The notes under the pieces were generated by a model that saw nothing but the letters and a program-made list of their open reading frames with translations, did no database searches and had not been told where the DNA came from. Below, in pieces: positions 7,982 through 17,422 of a stretch of 42,892 nt of DNA (positions are counted from its first letter, which is position 1; each line of letters begins with the position of its first letter). The DNA is from Caldilineaceae bacterium. GTDB lineage: Bacteria; Chloroflexota; Anaerolineae; Caldilineales; Caldilineaceae. The position numbers and the translations under genes were made by a program. The stretch covers positions 1 to 42,892 of the forward strand of contig JAJDZJ010000041.1 of NCBI GenBank assembly GCA_022824685.1. The letters are read 5' to 3'.

Positions 7982-9913
7982 ATGTCGGAACAGAGCTCTA
8001 ACGGTCAGGCTATCGACGTTCCAGCCGCCGACAGCGAACTGTACCAACCTCAGCCGCAGACCATCGCCAACGCCAATGTGCCTGACTATCTCGATCTGCG
8101 CGGCCACGCGCTCGAGGATACCAAGACCTACTGGGATGCCCGTGCACGCGAGCTGATCGACTGGTTCGAACCATACCAGAATGTGCTCGACGATAGCGGC
8201 GCGCCTTTCTACAAGTGGTTTGTCGGCGGCAAAACGAACATCGCTTTCAACGCACTGGACCGGCACGTTAATTCCTGGCGCAAACACAAGCTGGCCTTGA
8301 TCTTCGAAGGCGAAGCCGGCGACAAGCAGAACTACAGCTATTACCAGCTATGGCAACAGGTCAATAAGTTCGCCAACGTCCTCAAAGGCAAGGGCGTCGG
8401 CAAGGGCGACACGGTCACCATCTACATGGGACGGACGCCCGAACTGATGATCGCCATGCTCGCGGTCGCCAAGATCGGCGCGGTCCACTCCGTCGTCTAC
8501 GGCGGCTTCAGCGAGCAGGCCCTCGCCAGCCGCATCGACGACGCCCAATCGAAAGTCCTCATCACATCCGACGGAGCCTGGCTACGCGGCAAAACCGTAA
8601 ACCTCAAGGACATCTCCGACGAGGCCGTCAAGCGCAGCCCCATCGTCGAAACCGTGATCGTCTTCCAACGCACCATGCAGGATGTCCAGATGACGCCCGG
8701 CCGCGATCACTGGTGGCATGAAGAGATGGCGCTTCCTATCGCCAGCCCCATCTGTGAATCGGAGCCAATGGACGCCGAAGATCCCCTCTTCATCCTCTAT
8801 ACCTCCGGCACGACCGGAAGACCCAAAGGCGTCCTCCATACCTGCGGCGGCTATCAGGTCTACACCGCCACCACCCTCAAATACGTTTTCGACCTCCAAG
8901 AGGACGATCTCTGGTGGTGCGCCGCCGACCCGGGCTGGATTACCGGGCACAGCTACATCGTTTACGCACCCCTCATCCTCGGCTCTACCGGCTTTATGTA
9001 CGAAGGCGCGCCCGACTACCCACACCCCAATCGCTACTGGCAGCTTGTCGAAGACTACGGCATCTCCATCCTCTATACCGCGCCCACCGCCATCCGCGGC
9101 CTCATGCGCTTCGGCGACAAATGGGCCGAACAGCACGACCTCTCCAGCCTGCGCCTCCTCGGCAGTGTCGGCGAACCGATCAACCCCGAAGCATGGCGCT
9201 GGTATCACCGCGTCATCGGACGCGAAAACTGCCCGATTATGGACACCTGGTGGCAGACCGAAACCGGCGGCTTCATGATTACGCCCACCCCCGTCGTCCC
9301 GCTGAAACCGGGCAGCGCTACCCTTCCGTTTACCGGCATCGACGCCGACGTCGTACGCGAAGACGGCTCCCCCTGCGCGGCCAACGAAGATGGCTACCTC
9401 GTCATCAAACGCCCCTGGCCCGGTATGGCGCGCACCGTCTGGGGAGACCCCGACCGCTATATCGAACAGTACTGGTCGGAATTTGCCCAACAGGGCTGGT
9501 ACTTCACCGGCGACAGCGCCCGCCGCGACGACGACGGTTACTTCTGGATCATCGGCCGCATGGATGATGTCATCAAAGTCAGCGGCTACCGTCTCGGCAC
9601 CGCCGAGATCGAAAGCGCCCTCGTTAGCCACCCCGATGTCGCAGAGGCCGCCTGCGTCGGAATTCCCCACGAACTGCGCGGCAACGTCATCCACGCATTC
9701 TGTATCCTCAACGAAGGCGTCAGCGGAAGCTCCGACCTGGTCGACGCCCTCAAACTACATGTGCGTCACGAAGTCGGGCCCATCGCCGTCCCCGCCGAGC
9801 TGAACATCGTTGACGGCCTGCCCAAGACCCGCTCCGGCAAGATCATGCGCCGCCTGCTCAAGGCCCAGGTCCAGGGCCTGCCAATCGGCGACGTAAGCAC
9901 GCTGGCCGACTGA
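7982..9913 (+). CDS. acs: Acetyl-CoA synthetase (AMP-forming)
   Basis: 643-residue ANL-superfamily enzyme activating acetate to acetyl-CoA through acetyl-AMP. It has the N-terminal ACAS_N region (YWDARARELIDWFEPY), the P-loop YTSGTTGRPKGVLH, the WWCAADPGWITGHSYIVY and MDTWWQTETGG motifs, and the C-terminal PKTRSGKIMRRLLK, whose Lys620 is the catalytic lysine known to be controlled by acetylation in this family. ATG 7982 has GGAGAG seven bases upstream; the in-frame ATG at 7967 lacks one. Length is standard for Acs. A specialised short-chain acyl-CoA synthetase is possible, but the tryptophan-rich motifs favour acetate. Confidence 0.93.
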   Translation: MSEQSSNGQAIDVPAADSELYQPQPQTIANANVPDYLDLRGHALEDTKTYWDARARELIDWFEPYQNVLDDSGAPFYKWFVGGKTNIAFNALDRHVNSWRKHKLALIFEGEAGDKQNYSYYQLWQQVNKFANVLKGKGVGKGDTVTIYMGRTPELMIAMLAVAKIGAVHSVVYGGFSEQALASRIDDAQSKVLITSDGAWLRGKTVNLKDISDEAVKRSPIVETVIVFQRTMQDVQMTPGRDHWWHEEMALPIASPICESEPMDAEDPLFILYTSGTTGRPKGVLHTCGGYQVYTATTLKYVFDLQEDDLWWCAADPGWITGHSYIVYAPLILGSTGFMYEGAPDYPHPNRYWQLVEDYGISILYTAPTAIRGLMRFGDKWAEQHDLSSLRLLGSVGEPINPEAWRWYHRVIGRENCPIMDTWWQTETGGFMITPTPVVPLKPGSATLPFTGIDADVVREDGSPCAANEDGYLVIKRPWPGMARTVWGDPDRYIEQYWSEFAQQGWYFTGDSARRDDDGYFWIIGRMDDVIKVSGYRLGTAEIESALVSHPDVAEAACVGIPHELRGNVIHAFCILNEGVSGSSDLVDALKLHVRHEVGPIAVPAELNIVDGLPKTRSGKIMRRLLKAQVQGLPIGDVSTLAD

Positions 9914-9931
9914 CCCGAAAACTGAACCAAA

Positions 9932-9971
9932 ACGGGGGCCGGCGTCTTGTAATCCCGACGCCGGCCCCCGT
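9932..9971. terminator. Bidirectional terminator hairpin between convergent acs and scpA
   Basis: A perfect 15-bp GC-rich stem (9932-9946 with 9957-9971) encloses a 10-base loop. Read on the minus strand the stem is followed by TTTT, so it fits an intrinsic terminator for scpA; on the plus strand no T-run follows. The loop region contains a 15-mer that recurs at 24274-24288. Confidence 0.8.
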
Positions 9972-10074
9972 GAAACCCCAGCCCAGCCAGTCGCGAATCC
10001 CGCTACGCAAATCGCAATCTTCTCCAAACTCGCCGCCCGCGACCCGCGCCGCGACACCTTCCCTTCCTCCGCTT

Positions 10075-10815
10075 CTACTCCACGCGCCGCAGCATAATCT
10101 CGCCGAAAGTCTCCTCCTGTTCCGCCGAGATCTCGCGCCGTTTAACCAACTCCAATACCGCCAGAAACGTAACTACGATCTCCAGCCTGCTCCCGCCCTC
10201 AGACAGGAGTCCTGAGAAAGCCATCAGTTTCCCGCGCCCGTTCGCCTGGCTCCGGATCCGCTCTCGAATCGCCTCGATCCGTTCGGCAACCGTAATCGCA
10301 TAGCCGCGCACAGTCGGCGCCGCCGGGCTGTCGGGCAACGCCAGCAGCGCCTTGCGCGCCGCCGCAGCAAGCCTCTCGAGCGTCAACGCCGACAGGTCCA
10401 TCCGCCGATCCAGCTGCGGCGAAGCCCCGCGTGCAGCCGTCCGCATTCCAATCGACGCCCGCAGGCGCAGCTCGCCCGCCGCCTCTCTGAAACGGCGATA
10501 GTCCAGCAACTGCTGGACCAACGCCTCGCCCTGATCCTCCTCCTCTTCCTCCTCATCAGGCTGCGGCAACAGCATGCGGCTCTTGATGTAGAGTAGACGG
10601 GCCGCGACAACCAGAAAGTCCGTCAGCGCCTCCGGCTCGATCTCCCGCATCGACTCTATCGCGCGCAGATACTGGTCCGTTATCGCCACCAGCGACACGT
10701 CCGTAATATCCAGTTCCTCGCGTTCAATCAGATGGAGCAGTAGCCCGATCGGGCCATCGAAAACCGGAAGGCTGACCGTGTATCCGGCGCCTAAAGGGTT
10801 GAGCGTCGTTTCCAT
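10075..10815 (-). CDS. scpA: Segregation and condensation protein A
   Basis: 246-residue kleisin subunit of the bacterial SMC condensin complex. The N-terminus has the family signature VFDGPIGLLLHLIEREELDITDVSL, here cited as VFDGPIGLLLHLI, followed by ALTDFLVVAARLLYIKSRMLLP, an acidic stretch (EEEEEE near residue 91) and the C-terminal winged helix with VVTFLAVLELVKRREI. It ends five bases after the stop of the upstream 1267-residue gene, so the two may be cotranscribed. scpB, often the neighbour, is not in the window. Confidence 0.93.
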   Translation of the reverse strand: METTLNPLGAGYTVSLPVFDGPIGLLLHLIEREELDITDVSLVAITDQYLRAIESMREIEPEALTDFLVVAARLLYIKSRMLLPQPDEEEEEEDQGEALVQQLLDYRRFREAAGELRLRASIGMRTAARGASPQLDRRMDLSALTLERLAAAARKALLALPDSPAAPTVRGYAITVAERIEAIRERIRSQANGRGKLMAFSGLLSEGGSRLEIVVTFLAVLELVKRREISAEQEETFGEIMLRRVE

Positions 10816-10820
10816 GCCGC

Positions 10821-13800
10821 CTACGGCTCTAACAGCGTTCGGAAGCGGCGTCCGTCGTGCGCCAGCTGCAAAAATCGCTCAGTCGCCGAGATCGCCGCAG
10901 AATCGCCCAGCCGATCAAACTCCACGCCGACATCACCCAATCGCCGCTCCGCTTCCGCCGTCGGGCCCGTCCCAGACCCGACCAGGGTCACATAGCGCGC
11001 CTGCAGCGCGTCTTCCAAAAATGTGCCCGCCACCGGCTTGAATGCGTCGAAATACGGGCGCGCCTCCTCCATCGTCGCCGCCATCTCATCCTCAGACTGG
11101 AACAGGACATAATGGTAGGGGGCGATGCCGCTCTGGACGCGCTCAATCTCCGTAATCAACGTATGCCGCCACTGCTTTCCTTCCAACCACTCACTTCCCG
11201 GGCAAGGCGTCTCGTTGTGTGAAAACTCCTTGTGGCCCAGGACGTTGGTTGTCTGCAGTTCAAACTCCTGCAACAGCCACGCGATCAACCGGGCGCCGGC
11301 GTGAATTTGCTGCGGCGTCGGCGTAGAGCCGTTCATGAAGCTGCCCGCGAACGCCACGCCTATCGCGTATGAATTGTGCCTGTCCACGTGGTGAGAACGA
11401 ACCTCCACCGGCTGGGTCTGCATTATCTCGCCATCAGCAGGAATGAAATAGTGGTAACCAATGCCCGGCCAGGCCCTCTTCCCCCGCGCCGGATCCTCCT
11501 CCACGTGGGTCTGGGCGATGCGCTCCGGCCCCACGTGGGGCGGCAATGCCGTATGATGTACGGCGATGTGCGTGATGCCTGCCAAGAGCCGCCGCCGGTA
11601 TGCCAAAGTTGGGTGGCGGGGCAACGCATGGCCGATATCCCGAATCTGTGGCCGGACGACCCGCTCGCCTGGCACGGACCGCGCACGCGCCTCCGCTTCC
11701 TCCGTCTTAACCCGGCTTCCCTCGCTGCCTTGCCCGCGCCCCTGCACGCCGCTTGAGCGCGTCGGCTCCCGCACGCCGGGCTCTCCGACAACCGCGCCGT
11801 ACCCGTCCGCAGCCGCAGGCCCGTCGTCTCCCCCCCGCACTGCGTCGATCAGAATGTCCTTCCATCTCCGCCCCTGCAGCCACTGTTCACCAGGGGAGGT
11901 GTGGTTGATGAACTCGTTCACCCCGCGAATACTGGCCAGCGTCAACTGCGGAAACGCCTCCATCAGCCATGCGATCAACTGTCTCCCCGAACTGATCTGT
12001 GCCGGAGTCGGTATCTCATCATTGAATTCGCCGGCAAATCCAATGTTGATCGCGCGCGCAATATAAGGAACCTCCCCGTCCACCGCCTCCAGCAGCGGTT
12101 GCGTCTGGTAAATGCCGCCATTCGATGCAATGAAAAACTGGTACAGTATCCCTGGCAATCGCCGGTGAAACGCCGCCGCGATCGTCTGCAGCGGCGTAAT
12201 CGGCGGCGCCGCCGTGTGATTGATGACGATGAATTCCACGTCCCCTGCCGTCCGCTGAACAATTCTCTGCGGATCGCGCGGCAGTCGCGCCACCACATCC
12301 TCAATTGGCGGCCTTGGAGCCGGCGCCCGCTCCGGCCCGACCGCGGCCTGCCCCTCATCTTGCGCGATCGGAGCCTGGCCCTCCCCCGCTTCAGCCGGCG
12401 GCGACAAAGGCGAATCAGTCAACAACTGGACGATTTTCTCGTGAAGCGTTCTCTTCCAGGTTGGCCCTTCGTCAAATGTGCGCCCCGGGCTGGTTGTTTC
12501 CAGCAACTCGCTCATGCCAACCACATTCTGCGCTGTCAATTTGAAGCGAGGAAGCATCCATGCGCACAGCCGCGCCGTCGCTGTCAACTGAGCCGGCCGC
12601 GGAACGTCTTCGTCAAAACTCCCTTCCAGGCAAATGTTCACCCCGGTCAGGCTCCACTCCGCCTCATCATTGACCACCCCTTCAACCGGGGCCGCCTGAA
12701 GGATCTCCCCTGACTCCAGCACGAAGTAGTGATAGGCGATCCCAGGATAGCCCTGCGAAATATGAGCCTGCGCAATCGTCTGAATCGGCACCCCCGCAGG
12801 CGCCGACGTGTGACAAATCACCAACCGCCTGATCTGATCAACGGTGCGCAGCGCAAAGGGATTTTCCCCACGCGGCAGCGACGACGCAATGTCGACAACC
12901 GCCGGACCATGGGGAGCCGTAGCAGGGCGCGCCTCCCTCCTCCCCGGCACTGGCGGTATCGTCTCCGGCGCCGCTTCAACCGTCCTGTCCTCTACCCTGC
13001 CAGCGTCCGACTCAAGCCACGCGCCCCGTCCTGCCTCGGCCCCCGGCGGCTGACCTTCACTCACATTCAGCCACCGTGTCAATATGTCCGACTGCATCTC
13101 CTGAAACCAGGTTTCGCCGCCCCGCACCAGATCCAGGACCAGCGTGTAGTTTCCCGGCCGGTCGGGAATGACCAGCTGCGCGTCAAAGGTGACCGTTTCG
13201 CCAGGCCCTACGTCTTGTGTCAGTTTCGTAAGCACCGGCCGGTCGTCAGGAAACGGCAACTCCTTCCGGTTCTGAAAAAAATGGTAGCCGAGCGCTATCC
13301 GTTGTGGACCCTCTGCCGGCCAGGCGATCGTTCCCGTGTTTCGAACCGTCACAGGGAAGACGACCCGCTGGCCAGGGAAAAGCGGGCTGGGTGGCTTGCC
13401 CTTCATCCACTGCACCCGGTATACCATGCCCCGGCCCAACTTCATCTCTTCCGTAAGGTCTGCCTCTGGCCAGCCCGGTACCGCCCTGGCCCCCCGCCGT
13501 TCCTCACGCCGTCCTGCGCGCCGTTCCGCCCGGCGCTCTGCCCGCCCCTCCACCTGGCTCTGCTCAGCCTCGATATTCCAGCGATAGTCGTGCCGCAACG
13601 CAACGCGAAAATCCTCGATGACGCCTTCCTTTCCGCTGATGTGCCACCGATCCAGCTGCGGCCAGCGGTACAGCGCCATCGCCTGAATCTTCTGCGCGTT
13701 CTGACGGTTCCAGCGATCAATCTCAGCATAGGCCGCCTGGATCCAGCCCCGGTTCACGTTCTCCCACGGCCCCCCTTGGTCAGTCTCGGTAATATATACC

Positions 13801-14624
13801 GGCAGACGGCGCATGTTCACCGGAATCGCCTGCATGAAGTCCCGGTATGCCTGAAAGTGACAATGATGCTTGGGATAATCCGGCAGCTTGCTGTTGTCCA
13901 AAATTAGCGTCGGGTTCGCCCCGTGCGTAAACGTGTGCAGTGTGATTCCGTCACAGCCGCTCGCGCCGCATTGCAGCAAAATATCCTGGAAATACTTGAT
14001 CCAGTCGCCGTTCGGGTTGCCCGGATACACCGTCTGTGTATTCCAAGGCGCCACCGCCCCGATCAAAACCTGATCCTCTTCATGGCCATCAAGCCCGTGG
14101 ATCGCCTCCCGGCACTTTCGATAGCAGTTCGCGTAGAGCTGCGGCGTAATCAACTCCTCGCCTTCCCCCACCTCGTTGGCCGCCGCCCTGTCGGCCGCAC
14201 TGAGCAGCGCGCTGAACCGCTCCGGCAATCTGCGCAGCGTGGGGTCGCTTGACCGCGCGTCGCCAACGTGCTTGCGCAAGGCAAGTCCCTCCGCCGTGCT
14301 GGGCCGCCCAACCGAATAGTTCATCTCGTTGCCAATGACCCACCGGCTGCATCCCTCGCTCGCACGCACGAAATTCGCGCACCGGCGGGCGAAATTGCCG
14401 TACTCGCTGCTCAGGGGCAACGTGCCCTGGGGAAAGTAGCCGTTGTTCAGGCAAACAATCACCCCCAAACCATAGCGGCTGAACGAACTGTAATCCCTGC
14501 CCGCCAGATCGTTCGGATCGTGACCCACCACCTCGTTGAACACGACCCAACCCGTCTTCCTGGCCGCGCGCAGATGCTCTTCGCCGCCTCTATCGTGGAT
14601 GCCAAAGATGTATTCGCTACTCAC
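10821..14624 (-). CDS. Large protein: glycosidase-like barrel, Ig-like domain, three PGRP/amidase-2 domains
   Basis: 1267 residues. Residues 1-350 look like a clan-A glycoside hydrolase barrel, with WVIGNEMN (Glu100) and VYITETDQGG (Glu280) in the positions expected for acid/base and nucleophile. Residues 353-385 are an Arg/Glu-rich linker. Residues 395-522 resemble an NBR1-type Ig-like domain (VTVRNTGTIAWP). Three amidase-2/PGRP repeats follow at about 576-733, 774-930 and 993-1163. Only the third keeps the zinc ligands (AVHHTA, LGHKEF, PCPG: His1023/1024, His1131, Cys1141). In repeats 1 and 2 the second His is Met704 and Val902 and the Cys is Ser712 and Ser910. A 100-residue tail of unknown type ends the protein. 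The GTG start gives no signal peptide. It probably binds and cleaves peptidoglycan; export route and role are unknown. Confidence 0.8.
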   Translation of the reverse strand: MSSEYIFGIHDRGGEEHLRAARKTGWVVFNEVVGHDPNDLAGRDYSSFSRYGLGVIVCLNNGYFPQGTLPLSSEYGNFARRCANFVRASEGCSRWVIGNEMNYSVGRPSTAEGLALRKHVGDARSSDPTLRRLPERFSALLSAADRAAANEVGEGEELITPQLYANCYRKCREAIHGLDGHEEDQVLIGAVAPWNTQTVYPGNPNGDWIKYFQDILLQCGASGCDGITLHTFTHGANPTLILDNSKLPDYPKHHCHFQAYRDFMQAIPVNMRRLPVYITETDQGGPWENVNRGWIQAAYAEIDRWNRQNAQKIQAMALYRWPQLDRWHISGKEGVIEDFRVALRHDYRWNIEAEQSQVEGRAERRAERRAGRREERRGARAVPGWPEADLTEEMKLGRGMVYRVQWMKGKPPSPLFPGQRVVFPVTVRNTGTIAWPAEGPQRIALGYHFFQNRKELPFPDDRPVLTKLTQDVGPGETVTFDAQLVIPDRPGNYTLVLDLVRGGETWFQEMQSDILTRWLNVSEGQPPGAEAGRGAWLESDAGRVEDRTVEAAPETIPPVPGRREARPATAPHGPAVVDIASSLPRGENPFALRTVDQIRRLVICHTSAPAGVPIQTIAQAHISQGYPGIAYHYFVLESGEILQAAPVEGVVNDEAEWSLTGVNICLEGSFDEDVPRPAQLTATARLCAWMLPRFKLTAQNVVGMSELLETTSPGRTFDEGPTWKRTLHEKIVQLLTDSPLSPPAEAGEGQAPIAQDEGQAAVGPERAPAPRPPIEDVVARLPRDPQRIVQRTAGDVEFIVINHTAAPPITPLQTIAAAFHRRLPGILYQFFIASNGGIYQTQPLLEAVDGEVPYIARAINIGFAGEFNDEIPTPAQISSGRQLIAWLMEAFPQLTLASIRGVNEFINHTSPGEQWLQGRRWKDILIDAVRGGDDGPAAADGYGAVVGEPGVREPTRSSGVQGRGQGSEGSRVKTEEAEARARSVPGERVVRPQIRDIGHALPRHPTLAYRRRLLAGITHIAVHHTALPPHVGPERIAQTHVEEDPARGKRAWPGIGYHYFIPADGEIMQTQPVEVRSHHVDRHNSYAIGVAFAGSFMNGSTPTPQQIHAGARLIAWLLQEFELQTTNVLGHKEFSHNETPCPGSEWLEGKQWRHTLITEIERVQSGIAPYHYVLFQSEDEMAATMEEARPYFDAFKPVAGTFLEDALQARYVTLVGSGTGPTAEAERRLGDVGVEFDRLGDSAAISATERFLQLAHDGRRFRTLLEP

Positions 14625-14977
14625 GGTTCTCTGTAACTGTCAGTGAAAAAGGTGTGGAGGACGTCGGTTCGGTCTGCTCGCGAAAACAATCTACGCGGAA
14701 CAATCGCCCCTGCCGTTCCGATACGCCTCGCCAGTGAAATTTCTGACCAAATTATCGCCTCTTGCAACCGGGGAAGGTTGGGCACAAGCGCGAAGGCCAA
14801 AACATTGTAATACAGGGAAACATTCTTCAGCAAATACCTGCAAAATTCGGGTGCAGCCCAAAACTGGGGTTGCCAGGACCCTCCGGTCCCGGCATTTAGT
14901 TCAGATTCCCAAAGGTAGCCTGAATCCCGCCTCCATTCTGCACACGCCGCTACCCACTGACCACTACCCACTGACCA
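14625..14977. other. Intergenic spacer upstream of the 1267-residue gene
   Basis: About 350 bases between the helicase stop and the GTG of the large amidase gene. It has minus-strand reading frames but none with recognisable protein features. No convincing promoter was found. Its right end carries part of a tandem 14-bp repeat. Confidence 0.5.
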
Positions 14978-14992
14978 CTACCCGCTGACCAC
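14951..14992. repeat. Three tandem 14-bp repeats overlapping a stop codon
   Basis: Unit tacccactgaccac occurs at 14951-14964, 14965-14978 and, with one change, 14979-14992. The stop codon of the helicase gene (14978-14980) lies inside the array. A related sequence, ctgaccactgc, is present at 279-289 in the spacer next to the left window end. Confidence 0.85.
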
Positions 14993-17239
14993 TGCAGTTC
15001 CATCCCTCGCCTGTGCTTGGACCCGGTTGAGTAAATTCAGAAGAGGTCCCCGCTGTTCCATGCCTCTCTCACTATAATCGCTTAGCCCCAGGTAAACTTT
15101 GCGCCGGGCCCGGCGTAGCAACCCGACTGTCAGCCTGCGCAGGCTATCCTGCCTGCTTCGTACTTCGTCTCCGTCACCCCAGATCCTGTCTTGCGGCCAG
15201 TTCCGCGAAAGCACATAGGGATGGGTCAGCGGCTGGTAGATACGCCTCCCCCAACCTTCCGCCCCAATGTCGAGCCAGAACTGCACATCCACCGCCCTGT
15301 TCCGCATCAGGAAAGTGTATGCCGGGGCTATGAACACCGCCTCATCCTCCGCCGTCCACGCCGGCACGTGCAGGGCCCCCAGCGCGCCGCTTTCCACCAG
15401 CGCAATGTAGTCACGGCCAATCTCTACCTGCCGTGATGGCGCCGGTCCGGCGGCCTCCCCGTCCACCGGCGTGGAGGAGCCGGTATCGCCGCCGTCCTGC
15501 GTCGTTCCCGTGTCAGCGAGCCCGAGTCCACCGGCGGCCCACCGAAACTCGCGTGCCGACTGCGCCAACCGGTCGGCCATCCGCGCAGAGTCCGCCCTCT
15601 CGTGAAACCCGAACCCCGGCTGGCTGAGCAGCTCACCAAATATACGCGCAAAAAATCGGTCCAACGGCGAGAATTCGCTTTCGGCCCGGTAGTCGGCCAA
15701 CCACTCGCGCAGCTGCTCGTATTGCTCTCCGATCGCGAACGTAACGCGCTTCTGCACGTCCCCGCGCAACCCCTCGAAAGTCCGCAGATCTCCGCCCGCG
15801 CGGCCCCGCTCATCATACGCCGCCTGCGCCAGAACACCGGCCCGAACAGCATCCAGCTGCGCAACTGCGCTCTCAAGTGTCAGCGCGACGTCCGCACGCG
15901 GCGGCCGCCGCTGCCACGCCGGATGCGCCAGCGTCGCCAGCGTCAGCAGCGTCCGCACGGCCGGCTCCGCCTTTAGCGCCCGGCTCGGCCTGTGGCTGGT
16001 CGCAGGGATCTTTTTCTCCTCCAATCGGCTCAGCAAACTGAACCGCAGAGCGTCGCTCACAAACGGGGCCAGCACAACAATCTCGCCCGCCGGCATCCCC
16101 TCGTCATTCACCAGCCGCTCGATCTCATCCACCACCCAGTCGATCATCTGCGGGTAAAACCTGTGCGAACCTTCCGGGAGTGCCATAGGGCTGCCATCCG
16201 ATGGGGCCGTGCCCTCCTCGTCGGCGCCCCCCTCCTGCGCGCCTCCGTCCTCCGCCCGCCCATACGCCCGGTTAATGCGGCCAACAACCCGCGAACCGCC
16301 CGGGGCCATCACACGCGAATCACCCATTCGCTTACGCAGCGCCGTACAGCCGGCCAGCTTCTGCGCGCCATCCGGGTCCGCCCCCAAAAAGGCCCGGTAA
16401 CCGCCGTCCTCATCCACCACGATCAGTGCGCTGTCCAAGTGGGGAATCCAACGCCGCGCCAGCTCCTGCGCCGCGTAAGTTTCCTCCTCTGCATTGTCAA
16501 ATATCAGGTGGCGATGGCTGCGGAACAGATGGGTCCGGCACCATTCGTTTTCAAGAACGACCTGCAAAAAGAGCTGCATCTGCAGGCTGTAGTCAACCAG
16601 AGACTCCCGTAAACAGAGTTGCCGGAACGCCTCGCTGATGCGGCGGGCTGTTCCCAGAACATTCAGCCGCGCCGTCATCTTCTCTCCCGGCGGCACCGTG
16701 CTTTCCAACCGCGCGTAGGCCTCCCTAATCGTGAAGCCATGCAGCGCAGCCTTATTCAGGTTGTCCAGAATCTGGCTGACAATGCGCCCTCTCTGCAGCC
16801 GGACCGCGTCAAACTCTCCCTGCTGAATCGCCGCCTCCACCAGCGCGTCCATGTGGTACTGTGTCGTCTCCAGGTTGAGAAAGGTCGGCTCCTTTTTCGG
16901 CTCGTCCAAGCCCCCGTCGCGCGCCGCCAGCGGCCAGTACAGCGCCACACTCGCACGGGCAAGAGAGGCCGCCGTCGTCACCCGCGGCAATCCCCCCGCC
17001 GGAACTTCAGAACTTCGCAACGCCTCCTCGTACGGCTTTCCCAGCGTCCGCTGAGGAACCAATACCAATATCTGGTCGCCCCGCACGCGTTCCTGGCCCA
17101 GCAGCCACTTTACCCTTTCAATCGCGGCCGTCGTCTTGCCCGCCCCGAATGGCCCGCTCAAATACAGTGTATTGGCCTGAAGTATCAACTCTTCAGCCGG
17201 CAATGCGCCCCTGGCCGCAGTCCGCTTGGGATTTTCCAT
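14978..17239 (-). CDS. UvrD/Rep-like superfamily 1 helicase (AddB/AdnA-like, no nuclease domain seen)
   Basis: 753 residues. Walker A is LSGPFGAGKTTAA (29-36), Walker B is LIFDNAEEET (about 244-254), and VVDEDGGYRAFLGAD (274-288) aligns with SF1A motif III but has GG where the usual Gln stands. LVLVPQRT after Walker A is motif Ia-like. The C-terminal RRKVYLGLSDYSERGMEQRG resembles the last helicase motif region. No C-terminal RecB-type nuclease or Fe-S cysteines are visible, so it is not a full AddB. Likely a DNA repair translocase; UvrD-like orphan in Chloroflexota is my best guess. The final residues TAVVSG and the stop are encoded by the 14-bp repeat array, so the C-terminus may have been rewritten. 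Confidence 0.7.
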   Translation of the reverse strand: MENPKRTAARGALPAEELILQANTLYLSGPFGAGKTTAAIERVKWLLGQERVRGDQILVLVPQRTLGKPYEEALRSSEVPAGGLPRVTTAASLARASVALYWPLAARDGGLDEPKKEPTFLNLETTQYHMDALVEAAIQQGEFDAVRLQRGRIVSQILDNLNKAALHGFTIREAYARLESTVPPGEKMTARLNVLGTARRISEAFRQLCLRESLVDYSLQMQLFLQVVLENEWCRTHLFRSHRHLIFDNAEEETYAAQELARRWIPHLDSALIVVDEDGGYRAFLGADPDGAQKLAGCTALRKRMGDSRVMAPGGSRVVGRINRAYGRAEDGGAQEGGADEEGTAPSDGSPMALPEGSHRFYPQMIDWVVDEIERLVNDEGMPAGEIVVLAPFVSDALRFSLLSRLEEKKIPATSHRPSRALKAEPAVRTLLTLATLAHPAWQRRPPRADVALTLESAVAQLDAVRAGVLAQAAYDERGRAGGDLRTFEGLRGDVQKRVTFAIGEQYEQLREWLADYRAESEFSPLDRFFARIFGELLSQPGFGFHERADSARMADRLAQSAREFRWAAGGLGLADTGTTQDGGDTGSSTPVDGEAAGPAPSRQVEIGRDYIALVESGALGALHVPAWTAEDEAVFIAPAYTFLMRNRAVDVQFWLDIGAEGWGRRIYQPLTHPYVLSRNWPQDRIWGDGDEVRSRQDSLRRLTVGLLRRARRKVYLGLSDYSERGMEQRGPLLNLLNRVQAQARDGTAVVSG

Positions 17240-17422
17240 GGAGTTCGAATGAGCTGTCGTGTTCGGGTTGTCTGCCGCGGAGGAGAAACGGGGCGGACCG
17301 GAGCCTCATCGCTGACGAAGCGGCGCAGCCCGCACGGATGGCAATGCGGCCGCCACTGATTCAATGCGCGGACGCACGAGGGCATGAACATGCCCCCGTT
17401 GCGGCAATTTGCCTGCTTCCAT

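Noticed and set aside
12729..13907. 392-codon plus-strand frame inside the large amidase gene
   Set aside because: Arg/Pro-rich shadow sequence without domain motifs, opposite a multi-domain coding region.
14621..14971. 116-codon minus-strand frame upstream of the large amidase gene
   Set aside because: No ribosome binding site or motifs; overlaps the next gene start and the tandem repeat.
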